The translations under genes and the position numbers were made by a program. From Mycolicibacterium wolinskyi (lineage in GTDB: Bacteria; Actinomycetota; Actinomycetes; Mycobacteriales; Mycobacteriaceae): a stretch of 64,000 nt of DNA. Shown here piece after piece: positions 35,638 to 46,361 of the stretch. Below the pieces are notes generated by a model that was not told the DNA's origin, searched no databases, and saw nothing but the letters and a program-made list of their open reading frames with translations. How positions within the stretch are numbered: position 1 is the first letter of the stretch; each line of letters begins with the position of its first letter. Where the stretch lies: positions 62,001 through 126,000 of the forward strand of contig NZ_LQQA01000029.1 of NCBI RefSeq assembly GCF_002101965.1, read 5' to 3'.

Positions 35638-38600
35638 CGGAACGGCCTTGTCGAGCACGCGCACCGGCAGGGAATCCCACGGGATGTGGGGCGACGGATT
35701 GTCGAAGTGCAGGCTCTGTGGCAACACCTCGTGCTGCAACGACAGCACGACCTTGATCAGACCCGCTGCGCCCGAAGCGGATTCGGTGTGACCAATATTG
35801 GTCTTGACCGATCCCATGAGCAGTGGCCGGTCCGCCTCCCGCGCGTCGCCGTAGGCGGCCGCGGCCGCCTGAACCTCGATCGGGTCACCCAGCGGGGTGC
35901 CCGTCCCGTGTGCCTCGAGGTAATCGACATCGCCGCCGGTCCAACCCGCACGAGCCAACGTCGTCCCGATAAGGCGTTGCTGCGCACCACCATTGGGAAC
36001 GGTCAACCCACTGGATGCGCCGTCCTGGTTGACCGCGCTTCCGGGGATGACCGCGCAGATACGGTCCCCGTCACGCTGTGCGTCGCTGAGCCGCTTGAGT
36101 ACGAGAATGCCGCAGCCCTCACTGCGCACGTAGCCGTCCGCGGAGGCGTCGAACGTCTTGCAGCGCCCGACGGGGGAGAGCATTCGCGCACGTGATGCGG
36201 CGACGACCGTCACCGGGCTCAGCAGGACGTTCACCCCGCCGGCCAAGGCCAGATCGCAATCGCCGGCATGCAATGCCTGGCAGGCCTGGTGGACCGCGAC
36301 CAACGCCGAGCTGCACGCGGTGTCGACTGCCACTGCGGGGCCTTCGAAACCCAGCGCGAAGGCAACGCGCCCGGAGATGGCGTTGAGGGCGTTGCCGGTG
36401 ATGAAGTACGGCTCGATCTTGTCGATGGATTCCGACGACAGCAGGTGCGCGTACTCGTTGGCGGCCACGCCTGCGAAGATGCCGGTTCGGCTGCCGCGCA
36501 GTGCGGACGGCGCATAGCCGGCTCGTTCGAGGCCCTCCCACACCGTTTCGAGCATCAGCCGCTGCTGGGGTTCGATCCAGACGGCCTCGCGCGGGGATAT
36601 GCCGAAGAACTCCGGGTCGAATCCGTCTATACCGTCGAGGAATCCGCCGAAGCGCGTGTAGGTCTTGCCCGCGGTCTCCGGATCGGGGTCGTAGAACTCG
36701 TCGATGTCGAAGCGATCTTCCGGAACCTCCCGGATCGCGTCGATACCGCCGGACAGCACCTCCCAGAAGGCTTCCGGGTTGGGTGCGCCGGGGAATCGGC
36801 ACGACACCGCCACGACCGCGATCGGTTCGTCCGTGCGCGTCGTGGCCGTCGACACAGGCTTCTTCGCGGATGCCTGGTCGTTGAGGCCGAGCACCTCCCC
36901 GAGCAGGTAGTCGGCCACGTCGGAGATCCGGGGGTGATCCATCACCAGCGTGATGGGAATCTCGTGGCCCACACCCTGTTCGATGCGGCGCCGCAACTCG
37001 ACGGCCATCAGCGAATCCATGCCGAGGTCGAAGAACCCGGCGTCCTCACGGATTTCCGCGTCGTCGACCCGCGTCACCTCCGCCACCGCGGCACGCAGGT
37101 GATCGGTGAGAAGTTTCTTGCGTTGCTGCACCGGGGCATTGGTGAGCCGCTCGACCAGTTGGGTCTTACCCGAAGGGGTCGCGGTCGGCGCCGTGGGCGT
37201 CGACAGGGCGGGCACCTCGCGCTCCAACTCCGACAGGAACGCCCGTCGCCCCGCCTGCTGGTAGAGCGGCAGGAATCGGGCCCAGTCGATCCTGGCCACC
37301 ACTCCTTGGACCGGACCGGCCGCCTCGGCGGCCGATACGACGTCTGCCAGGCCCGCGAGGGCATCGGCCGGAGCCAGTGTGCGAATCCCGCGCTGTTCCA
37401 GGCGCGCACGGGCCTCCGCGTCGGCCATACCGGCCGACCACGGACCGAAGTTGACGCTGATACCGGCGATACCCTGCTCACGCAGCCGCCAGGCCAGCCC
37501 GTCGAGGAACGCGTTCGCCGCACTGTACGCGGTCTGGCCGTATCCACCCCAGACCGAGGCGATCGACGAGGTGTTGATGAAGAAGTCGAGCTTCAGGTCG
37601 GCGGCGGCCTCGCTCAAATGCCAGGCACCCCAGACCTTTCCGGCGAACACTCGATCCACCTCGGCTTGTTGCGAGTCGAAGTCGAGGTCGCCGAGCGGCG
37701 TGGTGCCGATCTCACCGGCGGCATGGACGATACCGGCTAGCGGCGGCAGCTCAGCCTGGATGGTGGTCAGCAGACGCGCGACGTCGTGCGCGTCGGCGAC
37801 ATCGGCGGTGATCACCCGGAATTCGCAGTCGTATTGTGCGGCCAGCGCGTCGATGTGTTGTGCGGTCTCGCCGGGCGCGCGTCGGCTGGTCAAGACCACG
37901 TGCTTCGCACCGTGCCCGGCCAGGTAGCCGGCGATCTCCTTACCGATCGAACCCAGGCCGCCGGTCACCAGGTAGGTTGCGTCATCGCGCAGTTCGAGCG
38001 GAGCGCCGGTCGGTTGGTCGCCTCGTCGGACCAGCCGGGGCACGTGGACCGCGCCATCGCGCACTGCGATCTGGTCTTCCCTGGCCGAGGCGCGCGGCGC
38101 CGAGATGGCATCGACGATCCGGGACCATTCGTCGGCCGTACCTCCGGAGAGATCGGCGAGTCCGCCCCATACCTGCGGAAGCTCGAGCGCTGCGGCCCGA
38201 CCGAAGCCCCACAGGCAGCTCTGATCCGGTGACACGGTGTCGGTGTCGGTGACCCGCTGTCCGCCGCGGGTCACCATCCAGATCGGTGCGCTGACCTCTG
38301 CTGCGACGGTGGCGCGGAAGAGACGCCTTGTCCCGCCGAGGATTCGGTGCTGCATCCGCAGCAGCGATCGCATCGAGGGGACGGCCTTGGCGCTCTGGTC
38401 CGCATCGACAGCCGCGACATGAAGGATGCGCAGGCTCCCGCCGTCCGCCGCGGCGGCGCGCAGCGCGTCGGCGAGCCGTTGCTCGTCGGCGTCTGATGCC
38501 GGCAAGCCGAGGAATCGATGCTGCTGACCGAGTGCGGTGAGCGTGTCGACCAACGGCTGCACCGCCGGGGACTCATCACCGACGATGATCCAGGTGGCTT

Positions 38601-41565
38601 TGGTGTCTGCGTCCGTAGCGGTGCGCGGAGCCTGGAACTTCTCCCAACGGAACTCGTAGCGGCCGTCTGCGATGGATTGCGTTGTTCGTTGCCGATTGTG
38701 CTGTTGCGCAAGCTTTCTCAACACCGCGAGGGTTTGATGATCGCCGTCGGTACCGTCGAGCAGCGCCGCGAGTTCCTCGATCTTGCCGTCCTCGAGAAGC
38801 TGCACGGCCTGGGTGCGTGCGGCGACCGGTGCCTGCGGGGTGATGCTCTCCCGCTCACCGTTTCGGTTGTCGGAGAACCAGTACTGGCGGCGCTCGAACG
38901 GATAGGTGGGCAGGTCGAGCTTTCGTGCGTGCGGCTGCCGGAAGGCAGCGAAGTCGGGCACGTGGCCCAAAACGTACGCGTCGGCGACGGCTTCGATGAT
39001 CTGCCGATGATCGGCGGTGTTGCGGCGCATCGACGTGATGGCGCGCGGCGCGGTGGCCGGGTCGGGCCACGCGCTCAGCGCGGTCGCCGTGAGCACCGGC
39101 CGCGGGCCGATCTCGATCAGCACCTTGCAGTTCAGCTCGGACAGGGTGCGCACGCTCTTGGCGAATTCGACCGGTTGGCGGGCATGCCGGCGCCAGTAGG
39201 CACCATCGAGTTTCACGCTCCTGCCGAGCGCGGCACCGGTGCGGTTGTCGATGAGAAGCCGTTGCGGCGCGTTGAACGTGAACTGCCCGGCGTACGCCTC
39301 GAATTCGTCGAGGATCGGGTCGAGCAGCGCGGAGTGGAACGCGTGGCTCGTGTCGAGCCAGTCGCACCGGATGCCGTCGGCGGCAAGTCCGGCGACGGCC
39401 TTCTCCAGGTCTGGTGCGGGGCCCGACAGCACGGTGTTGGCGCCGTTGTAGGCGGCGACGGAAAGCGCCGGGTACTCGTCGGTGAGGCTCTCGACCCGCT
39501 CGGCGGCGGCGAACACCGCAACCATCCGGCCACCCGCCGGCAGGCTGCCGAACAACCTGCCGCGTTCGGCCATCAGCCGCGCGCCGTCCTCCAGGCTGAA
39601 CACGTCGGCCACGCAGGCCGCCGAATACTGCCCGACGCTGTGGCCCAGCACCACGTCCGGATCGAAGCCCCACGACTGCCAGAGCCGCGCCAGGCCCATC
39701 TCCACCGCAAACAGGGCGGGCTGCGCGTAGGACGTTTGCCGCAGAGTCTCTTCGGCATCTGCACTGTCGAGATCGAAAATGACGTCCAGCAACGGTTTTT
39801 CGAGTACGCCGTCGACCGCGGCCGCGCAGCGCTTCAGCGTCTCGGCGAACACCGGCTCGGTGTCGAACAATTCCCGTGCCATGCCGGGGTACTGGCTGCC
39901 CTGACCGGTGAACAGCCACGCCGTCTTCGGGGTGTCGTGGGATTCTCCGCGAACCAGGCCGGGCGCCGGGCGGTCGTCGGCGAGCGCGCCGAGCAGCTCG
40001 ATCGCGGAATCTCGCGAATCGACCACCAGTGCGGCGCGGTGCTCGAGGTGTGCCCGTCCCACGCCGGCGGTGAAGCACACGTCCGCCAAGGTGGCCTGCG
40101 GGTGTGTGCGCAGCCAGTCCCGGTATTGCGCGGCGATCTGCACCAACGCGGCGGGCGTACGCGCGGACAGCGGAAGGACGCTGAACCGCGCAGCCGCGGC
40201 GGCATCCGGCCCGGGTTTCTCGGCCGGATCCGATTCCGCGGCAGGCGGTTCGGGAGCTTCCTCGATGATGACGTGTGCGTTCGTCCCAGCGAACCCGAAT
40301 GAGCTGACACCCGCGATGCGGGGCCTGCCGTTGCGTGTCCACGGAACGGTCTCCTTCACCACCTCAACCGGCAGGCGGTCCCACGGGATGTGCGGAGACG
40401 GGTTCTCGAAGTTGAGGTGCTTCGGCAAAGTCTCGTTCTCGAGCGACAGGATGACCTTGATGACGCCTGCGATGCCCGCGGCTGCTTCGAGGTGTCCGAT
40501 GTTCGTCTTCGCCGAGCCGATCAGCAGCGGTTGGCCGGGATCGCGCCCGGCGCCGAGCACCGCACCCGCGGCCTGGGCCTCGATCGGATCGCCCAGCGAT
40601 GTCCCGGTGCCGTGCGCCTCCAGGTATGTGATGTCGCGAGGCTCCAGATCGGCACGTTTCAAGGCATCGGCGATAACCCGTTGCTGGGCAACACCATTCG
40701 GCACCGTCAGACCACCCGAGGCGCCGTCCTGGTTGATCGCGCTGCCGCGGATCACCGCCCGGATGCGGTCACCGTCGCGAACCGCGTCTTCGAAGCGCTT
40801 GACGACGATCACGCCGCATCCTTCGCCGCGCACGTAGCCGTCCGCCGCCGCGTCGAAAGTCTTGCACCGCCCGTCGGGCGCCAACATGTGCGCGCTGGAG
40901 AACGTGATCATCGTCGCGGGAGTCAGCAGGACGTTCGCGCCACCGGCCAGCGCGAGGTCACATTCGCCCAACTGCAGCGCCTGGCACGCTTGATGTATCG
41001 CCACGAGCGACGAGCTACAGGCTGTGTCGACGGCGACTGCAGGACCCTGCAGGCCCAGCCGGTAGCTGATCCGGCCGGCTGCGGCAGCATTCGAGGTGCC
41101 GATGGCCATGTAGGCCTCGATCTCGGGATAGGTCAGCTCGTCGGATGCCATGCCCAGGTAGTCGTGGGTCGCCAGACCGACGAAGACACCGGTGTTCGTG
41201 TTCGCGAGAGCTGTTGGCGCGGTACCCGAATGTTCCACCGCGCGCCACGCAGTCTCCAGCAAGATGCGGTGCTGCGGGTCCATGAGCCTGACCTCGCGTG
41301 TCGACATGCCGAAGAACGGCGCGTCGAATCCGGTCACGTCATCGACGAAACCCGCGCGGCGGGTTACGACCTTGCCGGGCGCGCCGGGCTCCGGGTCGAA
41401 GAATTCATCGACGTCCCAGCGGTCATCGGGAATTTCCGACACCGCGTCGCGACCCTCGCGTAACACGTCCCAGAACCCGTCGGCGTCCGGCGCCCCCGGG
41501 AAACGCGCTGCGTAGCCGACGATGGCAAAGCGGGGAGGCTCGTTCGGAAGTTCGGCGGAAACCAT
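35635..41565 (-). pseudogene. Type I polyketide synthase of the TPP locus, 5' part (module 1 KS-AT-KR-ACP and most of KS2), cut by a TGA
   Basis: The frame from ATG 41565 (ribosome site ggaagggg) runs 1976 codons to a TGA. Domains: KS1 with Cys near 181 (VDTACSSSL), EAHGTGT and NIGHLEAAAG; AT1 near 641 (GHSVGQY, malonyl-type HAFH); no DH or ER; KR1 near 1197 (TGGLGSIGKE); ACP1 near 1512 (DLGMDSLMAVEL); KS2 from about 1580 with Cys near 1748 (VDTACSSAL). It ends in LDKAVP-stop exactly where module 1 has TVPWTRNGRPRIAG, so the TGA replaces a TGG (Trp1977). The truncated protein ends inside KS2 and should not form a working two-module synthase. Divergent from papA3. Confidence 0.85.
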
Positions 41566-41587
41566 TAGAGGCCCCTTCCCTCTGACG

Positions 41588-41616
41588 TTACGCTCCGGTA
41601 ACTTACTCGGCGGTCA
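41588..41616. promoter_or_regulatory. TTAC-N6-GTAA repeat in the pks/papA3 divergent promoter region
   Basis: GTTACGCTCCGGTAAC (41587-41602) is an inverted repeat with perfect 5-bp arms; an overlapping degenerate copy TTACTCGGCGGTCA follows at 41603-41616. It lies about 20 bp upstream of the PKS start and 200 bp from papA3. It obeys the same TTAC-N6-GTAA rule as the fabG4/fadA2 and fadE5 sites. Confidence 0.55.
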
Positions 41617-41811
41617 GGTTAGCGGCAAGGGGCACAAAAAATTGCACCCGTTGCGAAATGTGTCTTCCAGAGGACCCCCGTCGACGCACACTATGGCACG
41701 TGAACCTCAGGTATGCGAGGCTTCGTTTCCAGTGTCGGGCAAAGGGGTAGGTTGGGCGCCGCTACGTGAGATGCCGGATCGGGGGACCGGCCGAACTGGG
41801 AGGACCGCGTT

Positions 41812-43229
41812 TTGCGCATCGGGAAGATAACTGTTGGCGCACTTGATGAATGGTCGTTGAGCCCGGGCTCGGTCACCTCGTGGCACCCGACAGCGGCGGC
41901 TCAGGAAATCGCGAGCCGGGCTCCGGTCAGCTCCGTGCCGGTTAGCTACATGCAGAGCCAACATCTACGTAATTACCGTGATCGGAGTGCCGCGGGACTG
42001 AACTTCTCCCGGCAGATCATCGCGAGCTGTGAGGTGCCTGGGCAATGTGACATCGCGGCCATGGACCATGCCGTCAATGCGTACCTCCGTCGCCACGACA
42101 CATTCCGCAGCTGGTTCGAAGAGACCGACTCTGGCAAATTCGTCAGGCATAGCATCGAGGATCCGGCTGATATTGAATTCGTGGCCGTCGATCACGGTCC
42201 CATGACGGTCGACGAAATACGCGAACACGTCGTCGCGATCCCCAATCCATTGGAATGGGGCTGCTTCACCTTCGGAATTATCCAGAACGACAATTTCTTT
42301 ACATTCTTCGCGGCCATGGATCACGTGCACGGCGATGCGACGTTGATCGGCACGACGATGATGGAAGCCAATGGCATGTATTCGGCGCTGAGTGGCAGCG
42401 GTCAGGCCCTTTCCCTGCCCGATGCCGGTAGCTTCGACGATTTCTGTGTCCGCGAACGCGAATACGCTTCGGCGCTGACCCTGGATTCGCCCGGTGTGCG
42501 CGCATGGCTCGACTTCGCCGAGAACAACAGCGACGGCTTCCCGGAATTCCCGCTCCCCCTGGGTAACCCGCATGAGTCGACGCGAAGTGACATGACGTCA
42601 GAACTCCTGATGGACGCGGCCCAGACGGAACGGTTCGAATCAGCGTGCACGGCGGCAGGCGCACGCTTCGTCGGCGGCTTGTTCGCCTGTCTGGGCCTGG
42701 TGGAACATGAGTTCACCGGTGCACTCACGTATTACGGGCTCACCCCGCGGGATTCGCGCAAAGCCGGCGACAATTTCATGACGCAGGGTTGGTTCACCGG
42801 CCTGATTCCGATCACCGTTCCGGTTGCCGCGACCTCTTTCGGTGAGGCCGCCTGGGCAGCGCAGTCCTGTTTCGATTCGAGCCTCGACATGGCGAGAGTT
42901 CCGTATTACCGCGTACTGGAGCGCCGTGGTTGAACTGGCCACGACCGAACTTCCCGGTGTCGAACTTCTTGCACGGCGGTGCGGCGCCGCTAAACGCCAT
43001 CCTCGCCGCGGCCGACATGGGCCTCGCGAACAACATCGGCATCTACCCGGACGGGCGGTTCTCCTACCAGCTGACGATCTACATCTTCCGCTACGGCGAA
43101 GGCACGGCCATGGCGATCATGCATCCGGACAACCCGATCGCGAGGAAATCGGTCACCCGATACCTGAACGCGATGAAGTCCGTGTCTTCGCGGGTTGCTG
43201 ACGTCGGGCACTGGGGACGCGTCGCGTAG
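41812..43229 (+). pseudogene. papA3: Acyltransferase PapA3 of the TPP locus, frameshifted
   Basis: PapA-type (condensation-domain-like) acyltransferase that acylates trehalose in TPP synthesis. The TTG at 41812 (ribosome site gggagg) opens 373 codons; the catalytic HxxxD is His171-Asp175 (DHVHGD). The frame ends at 42931 in VLERRG-stop, while another frame continues with APWLNWPRPNFPVSNFLHGG and runs about 100 residues to 43229. Joining both by adding one base near 42921 (for example GAG-GCG from GAG-CG) gives 472 residues, the usual PapA3 length. So a one-base deletion, possibly in a short G run, breaks the gene. First gene of an operon with mmpL10, a PE-PPE gene and fadD23. Confidence 0.85.
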
Positions 43230-43292
43230 CGGGGAGCAAAACGATGGCGATGGATTTTCCGCGATGCACCCCGGCGCGAGGGTGAGGACGAT

Positions 43293-46200
43293 ATGCGACG
43301 GCTAGCTGATCTCGTGGTGCGATGGCCCTGGGCGGTAATCGGGGTGTGGGTCGCGATGCTGATCGCCCTGCCGCTGTCGTTTCCGTCGCTGGGCGAGATG
43401 GCCCAGAAACATCCTCTCGCCGTTCTTCCCAGCGATGCGCCGTCGAGCGTCACCGCGCAGAAGATGACCGAAGCCTTCCAGGAACCCGGCAACGACAACC
43501 TTCTCCTGGTCGCGCTGATCAATGAAAACGGGCTGGAACCCGCCGACGAGGCGGCCTACCGCAAACTCGTCGACGCTCTACGCGACGATCAGGCGGACGT
43601 CGTGTCCGTGCAGGATTTCCTCAACACTCCACAACTGAGGCAATTCCTCACGAGCGAGGACAAGACGACATGGGTCTTGCCGGTGAGCCTCGAAGGCGAG
43701 CTCGGGACGCCGCGCGCGTTCGAGTCGTTCAACCGAGTGGCCGAAGTCGTCAAGACCAGCACCGCGGGCAGCCCGCTGGAAGTGCACCTGACGGGTCCGG
43801 CGGCCACCGTCGCCGATCTCACCGTCGCAGGCGAGACGGACCGTCTGCCGATCGAGATCGCGATTGCGGTGCTCGTGCTCGGTGTGCTGTTGCTCGTCTA
43901 CCGCAGTGTCGTCACGATGCTGTTGCCATTGGTGACGATCGGGTCGTCGCTGCTGATCGCGCAGTCACTGGTGTCGGGCTTCTCCCAACTGACCGGTGCG
44001 GGAGTCTCCAACCAGTCGATTGTGTTCCTGAGCGCGATCATGGCCGGTGCGGGCACAGATTATGCGGTCTTCCTCATCAGCCGCTATCACGACTACCTGC
44101 GGATGGGCGCCGACTCCGATGAGGCGGTCAAGAAGGCGATGATGTCGATCGGGAAGGTGATCGCCGCATCCGCCGCCATGGTGGGCATCACCTTCCTCCT
44201 GCTGAGCTTCGCCAAGATGGGCGTGTTCAGAACGGTGGGCGTGTCGTCGGCGATCGGTATCGGCATCGCGTTCCTTGCCGGCGTGACGTTGCTGCCCGCG
44301 ATCCTGACGCTGGCCGGACCGCGCGGATGGGTCAAGCCCCGGCGCGAACTGACCGCCGGCTTCTGGCGGCGGTCCGGGATCCGGATCGTGCGCCGCCCGG
44401 TGCCGCATCTTGCTGCCAGCCTGCTGGTGCTGGCACTGCTTGCCAGCTGCGCGATTTTCGCGGAGTACAACTACGACGACCGCAAGGTGGTGTCGCCGTC
44501 GGCGCCGAGCTCGATCGGATATGCCGCCGTGGAACGCCATTTCCCCATCGCGCAGTCCATCCCCGAATACATCCTGATCCAGTCGCCGCGCAGTCTGGTC
44601 AATCCCCGGTCCCTCGCCGATCTGGAGCAACTGGCCTCGCGTGTCGCGCAACTGCCGGACGTCGGTCTGGTCAGCGGCATCACCCGGCCCCTCGGGGAAG
44701 TGCCCGCCGAGTTCCGGGCCACGTTCCAGGCCGGCATCGTCGGTGACCGGCTGGCCGATGGCTCCGCCCAGATCGGCCAGCGCACCGGCGACCTCAACAG
44801 GCTGGCGGCCGGCGCCGACACGCTCGCCGACAGCCTGGCCGACGTCCGCGCCCAGATCAACCAGATCGCCCCCAGCCTCGCGAGCATGGTGAACGCGTTC
44901 TCCTCGGTTCGCACCGAATACGGCGGGGACAAGCTGGTGCGCGACGTCGAGACCGCGGCCAAGCTCGTGCAGAGCGTCAATGCGCTCGCCAATTCGATGG
45001 GCGTCAACTTCCGCGCGGTCAAGGACATGTTCGGTTGGATCGGCCCGGTCCTCACCGCGCTGCAAGGCAATGCGGTCTGCGATGCCAATCCCTCCTGCCG
45101 CGACACCCGCATGCAGTTCCAGCGGCTGGTCGACGCGAACAACGACGGCAGCCTCGACCAGATCAACCAGCTCGCGCAAGAACTCCAGGGCGTTGATGAC
45201 GCGCAGTCACTCAACTCGACGATGAAAAGCCTGAACACCGCCCTCGCCAGCGTCAACAAGGCCGTCAACGCCATGGGGCTGAACAAGCCCGGCGGCCCGC
45301 AGGCGGGCTTGAAGGACTTGCAGCAGGGCGCCAACCGCCTGGCCGGCGGCAGCCGGGAAGTGGCAGGTGGCGTCGACGAACTGGTCAAGCAGGTCAAGGT
45401 GATCGCGGCCGGGCTGAATGAGGCATCGGCGTTCCTGTTGACCATGCGGCACAACGCCGCGGATCCGTCGCAGGCCGGGTTCAACATTCCGCCGGAAGTG
45501 CTGGGTCTGGCCGACTTCCAGAAGGCTGCCTCGGCCTACGTGTCGCCGGACGGCCGCTCGGTGCGCTATCTGGTGCAAACCAAACTCAACCCGTTCAGCT
45601 CCGACGCGATGGACCAGGTCAATCAGATCCAGGACATCGCCCGCGGGGCCCAGCCGAACACCACGCTGGCCGACGCCACGATTTCGATGGGCGGGTTCCC
45701 TGCGGCACTGCGTGACACCCGCGACTACTACCAGCAGGACATCCGGTTCATCATCGCCGCGACGCTCATCGTCGTCCTGCTGACCATGATGTTGCTGTTG
45801 CGGGCGGTCATCGCGCCGCTCTATCTCGTCGGTTCCGTGGTGGTCTCGTACTTCGCGGCGATCGGTATCGGGGTCCTGGTGTTTCAAGTCTTCCTCGGCG
45901 AGCAGCTGCATTGGAGCGTGCCTCCGCTGGCCTTCGTGGTCCTGGTCGCGGTGGGGGCCGACTACAACATGCTGCTGGTGTCGCGAATGCGCGACGAGTC
46001 TCCGAACAGCATGCGGTACGGCATCATTCGCACGCTCGGATCGACGGGCGGTGTGATCACCGCGGCGGGGTTGATCTTCGCCGCGTCGATGGGTGGTCTG
46101 TTGTTCTCCAGCATCGGCATGGTGGTCCAAGGCGGATTCCTGATCGGCGTGGGCATTTTGCTGGACACGTTCGTGGTGCGCACCATCACGGTGCCCGCCA

Positions 46201-46304
46201 TCGCGACCCTCGTCGGTAAGGCGAACTGGTGGCCATCGAGGTTGGAGTCGCGGAAGCCCCGCGCACGGCCGCCGGCCGAGAGTGCGTCGGCAGTTGCCGA
46301 GTGA
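43293..46304 (+). CDS. mmpL10: RND-family lipid transporter MmpL10
   Basis: A 1003-aa MmpL protein, full length for the family. N-terminal helix (VVRWPWAVIGVWVAMLIALPLSF), a first periplasmic domain, helices 2-6 with the proton-relay Asp-Tyr pair in AGAGTDYAVFLISRYHDYL (about residue 256), a second large periplasmic domain with coiled-coil-like stretches (about 480-720), then helices with GADYNMLLVSRMRDES (about 890). In the TPP pathway it exports the diacyl-trehalose precursor across the inner membrane. It starts 63 bp after the papA3 end; no damage is seen. Confidence 0.93.
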   Translation: MRRLADLVVRWPWAVIGVWVAMLIALPLSFPSLGEMAQKHPLAVLPSDAPSSVTAQKMTEAFQEPGNDNLLLVALINENGLEPADEAAYRKLVDALRDDQADVVSVQDFLNTPQLRQFLTSEDKTTWVLPVSLEGELGTPRAFESFNRVAEVVKTSTAGSPLEVHLTGPAATVADLTVAGETDRLPIEIAIAVLVLGVLLLVYRSVVTMLLPLVTIGSSLLIAQSLVSGFSQLTGAGVSNQSIVFLSAIMAGAGTDYAVFLISRYHDYLRMGADSDEAVKKAMMSIGKVIAASAAMVGITFLLLSFAKMGVFRTVGVSSAIGIGIAFLAGVTLLPAILTLAGPRGWVKPRRELTAGFWRRSGIRIVRRPVPHLAASLLVLALLASCAIFAEYNYDDRKVVSPSAPSSIGYAAVERHFPIAQSIPEYILIQSPRSLVNPRSLADLEQLASRVAQLPDVGLVSGITRPLGEVPAEFRATFQAGIVGDRLADGSAQIGQRTGDLNRLAAGADTLADSLADVRAQINQIAPSLASMVNAFSSVRTEYGGDKLVRDVETAAKLVQSVNALANSMGVNFRAVKDMFGWIGPVLTALQGNAVCDANPSCRDTRMQFQRLVDANNDGSLDQINQLAQELQGVDDAQSLNSTMKSLNTALASVNKAVNAMGLNKPGGPQAGLKDLQQGANRLAGGSREVAGGVDELVKQVKVIAAGLNEASAFLLTMRHNAADPSQAGFNIPPEVLGLADFQKAASAYVSPDGRSVRYLVQTKLNPFSSDAMDQVNQIQDIARGAQPNTTLADATISMGGFPAALRDTRDYYQQDIRFIIAATLIVVLLTMMLLLRAVIAPLYLVGSVVVSYFAAIGIGVLVFQVFLGEQLHWSVPPLAFVVLVAVGADYNMLLVSRMRDESPNSMRYGIIRTLGSTGGVITAAGLIFAASMGGLLFSSIGMVVQGGFLIGVGILLDTFVVRTITVPAIATLVGKANWWPSRLESRKPRARPPAESASAVAE

Positions 46305-46361
46305 GCGGGCACACGTCATGTATGTGAAACTACGAACCGAAGCGGGCGATCAGGAGTGGCC

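Noticed and set aside
35568..35640. Frameshift as the cause of the PKS break
   Set aside because: Both halves are in the same frame (start positions differ by a multiple of three), so only a base substitution is needed.
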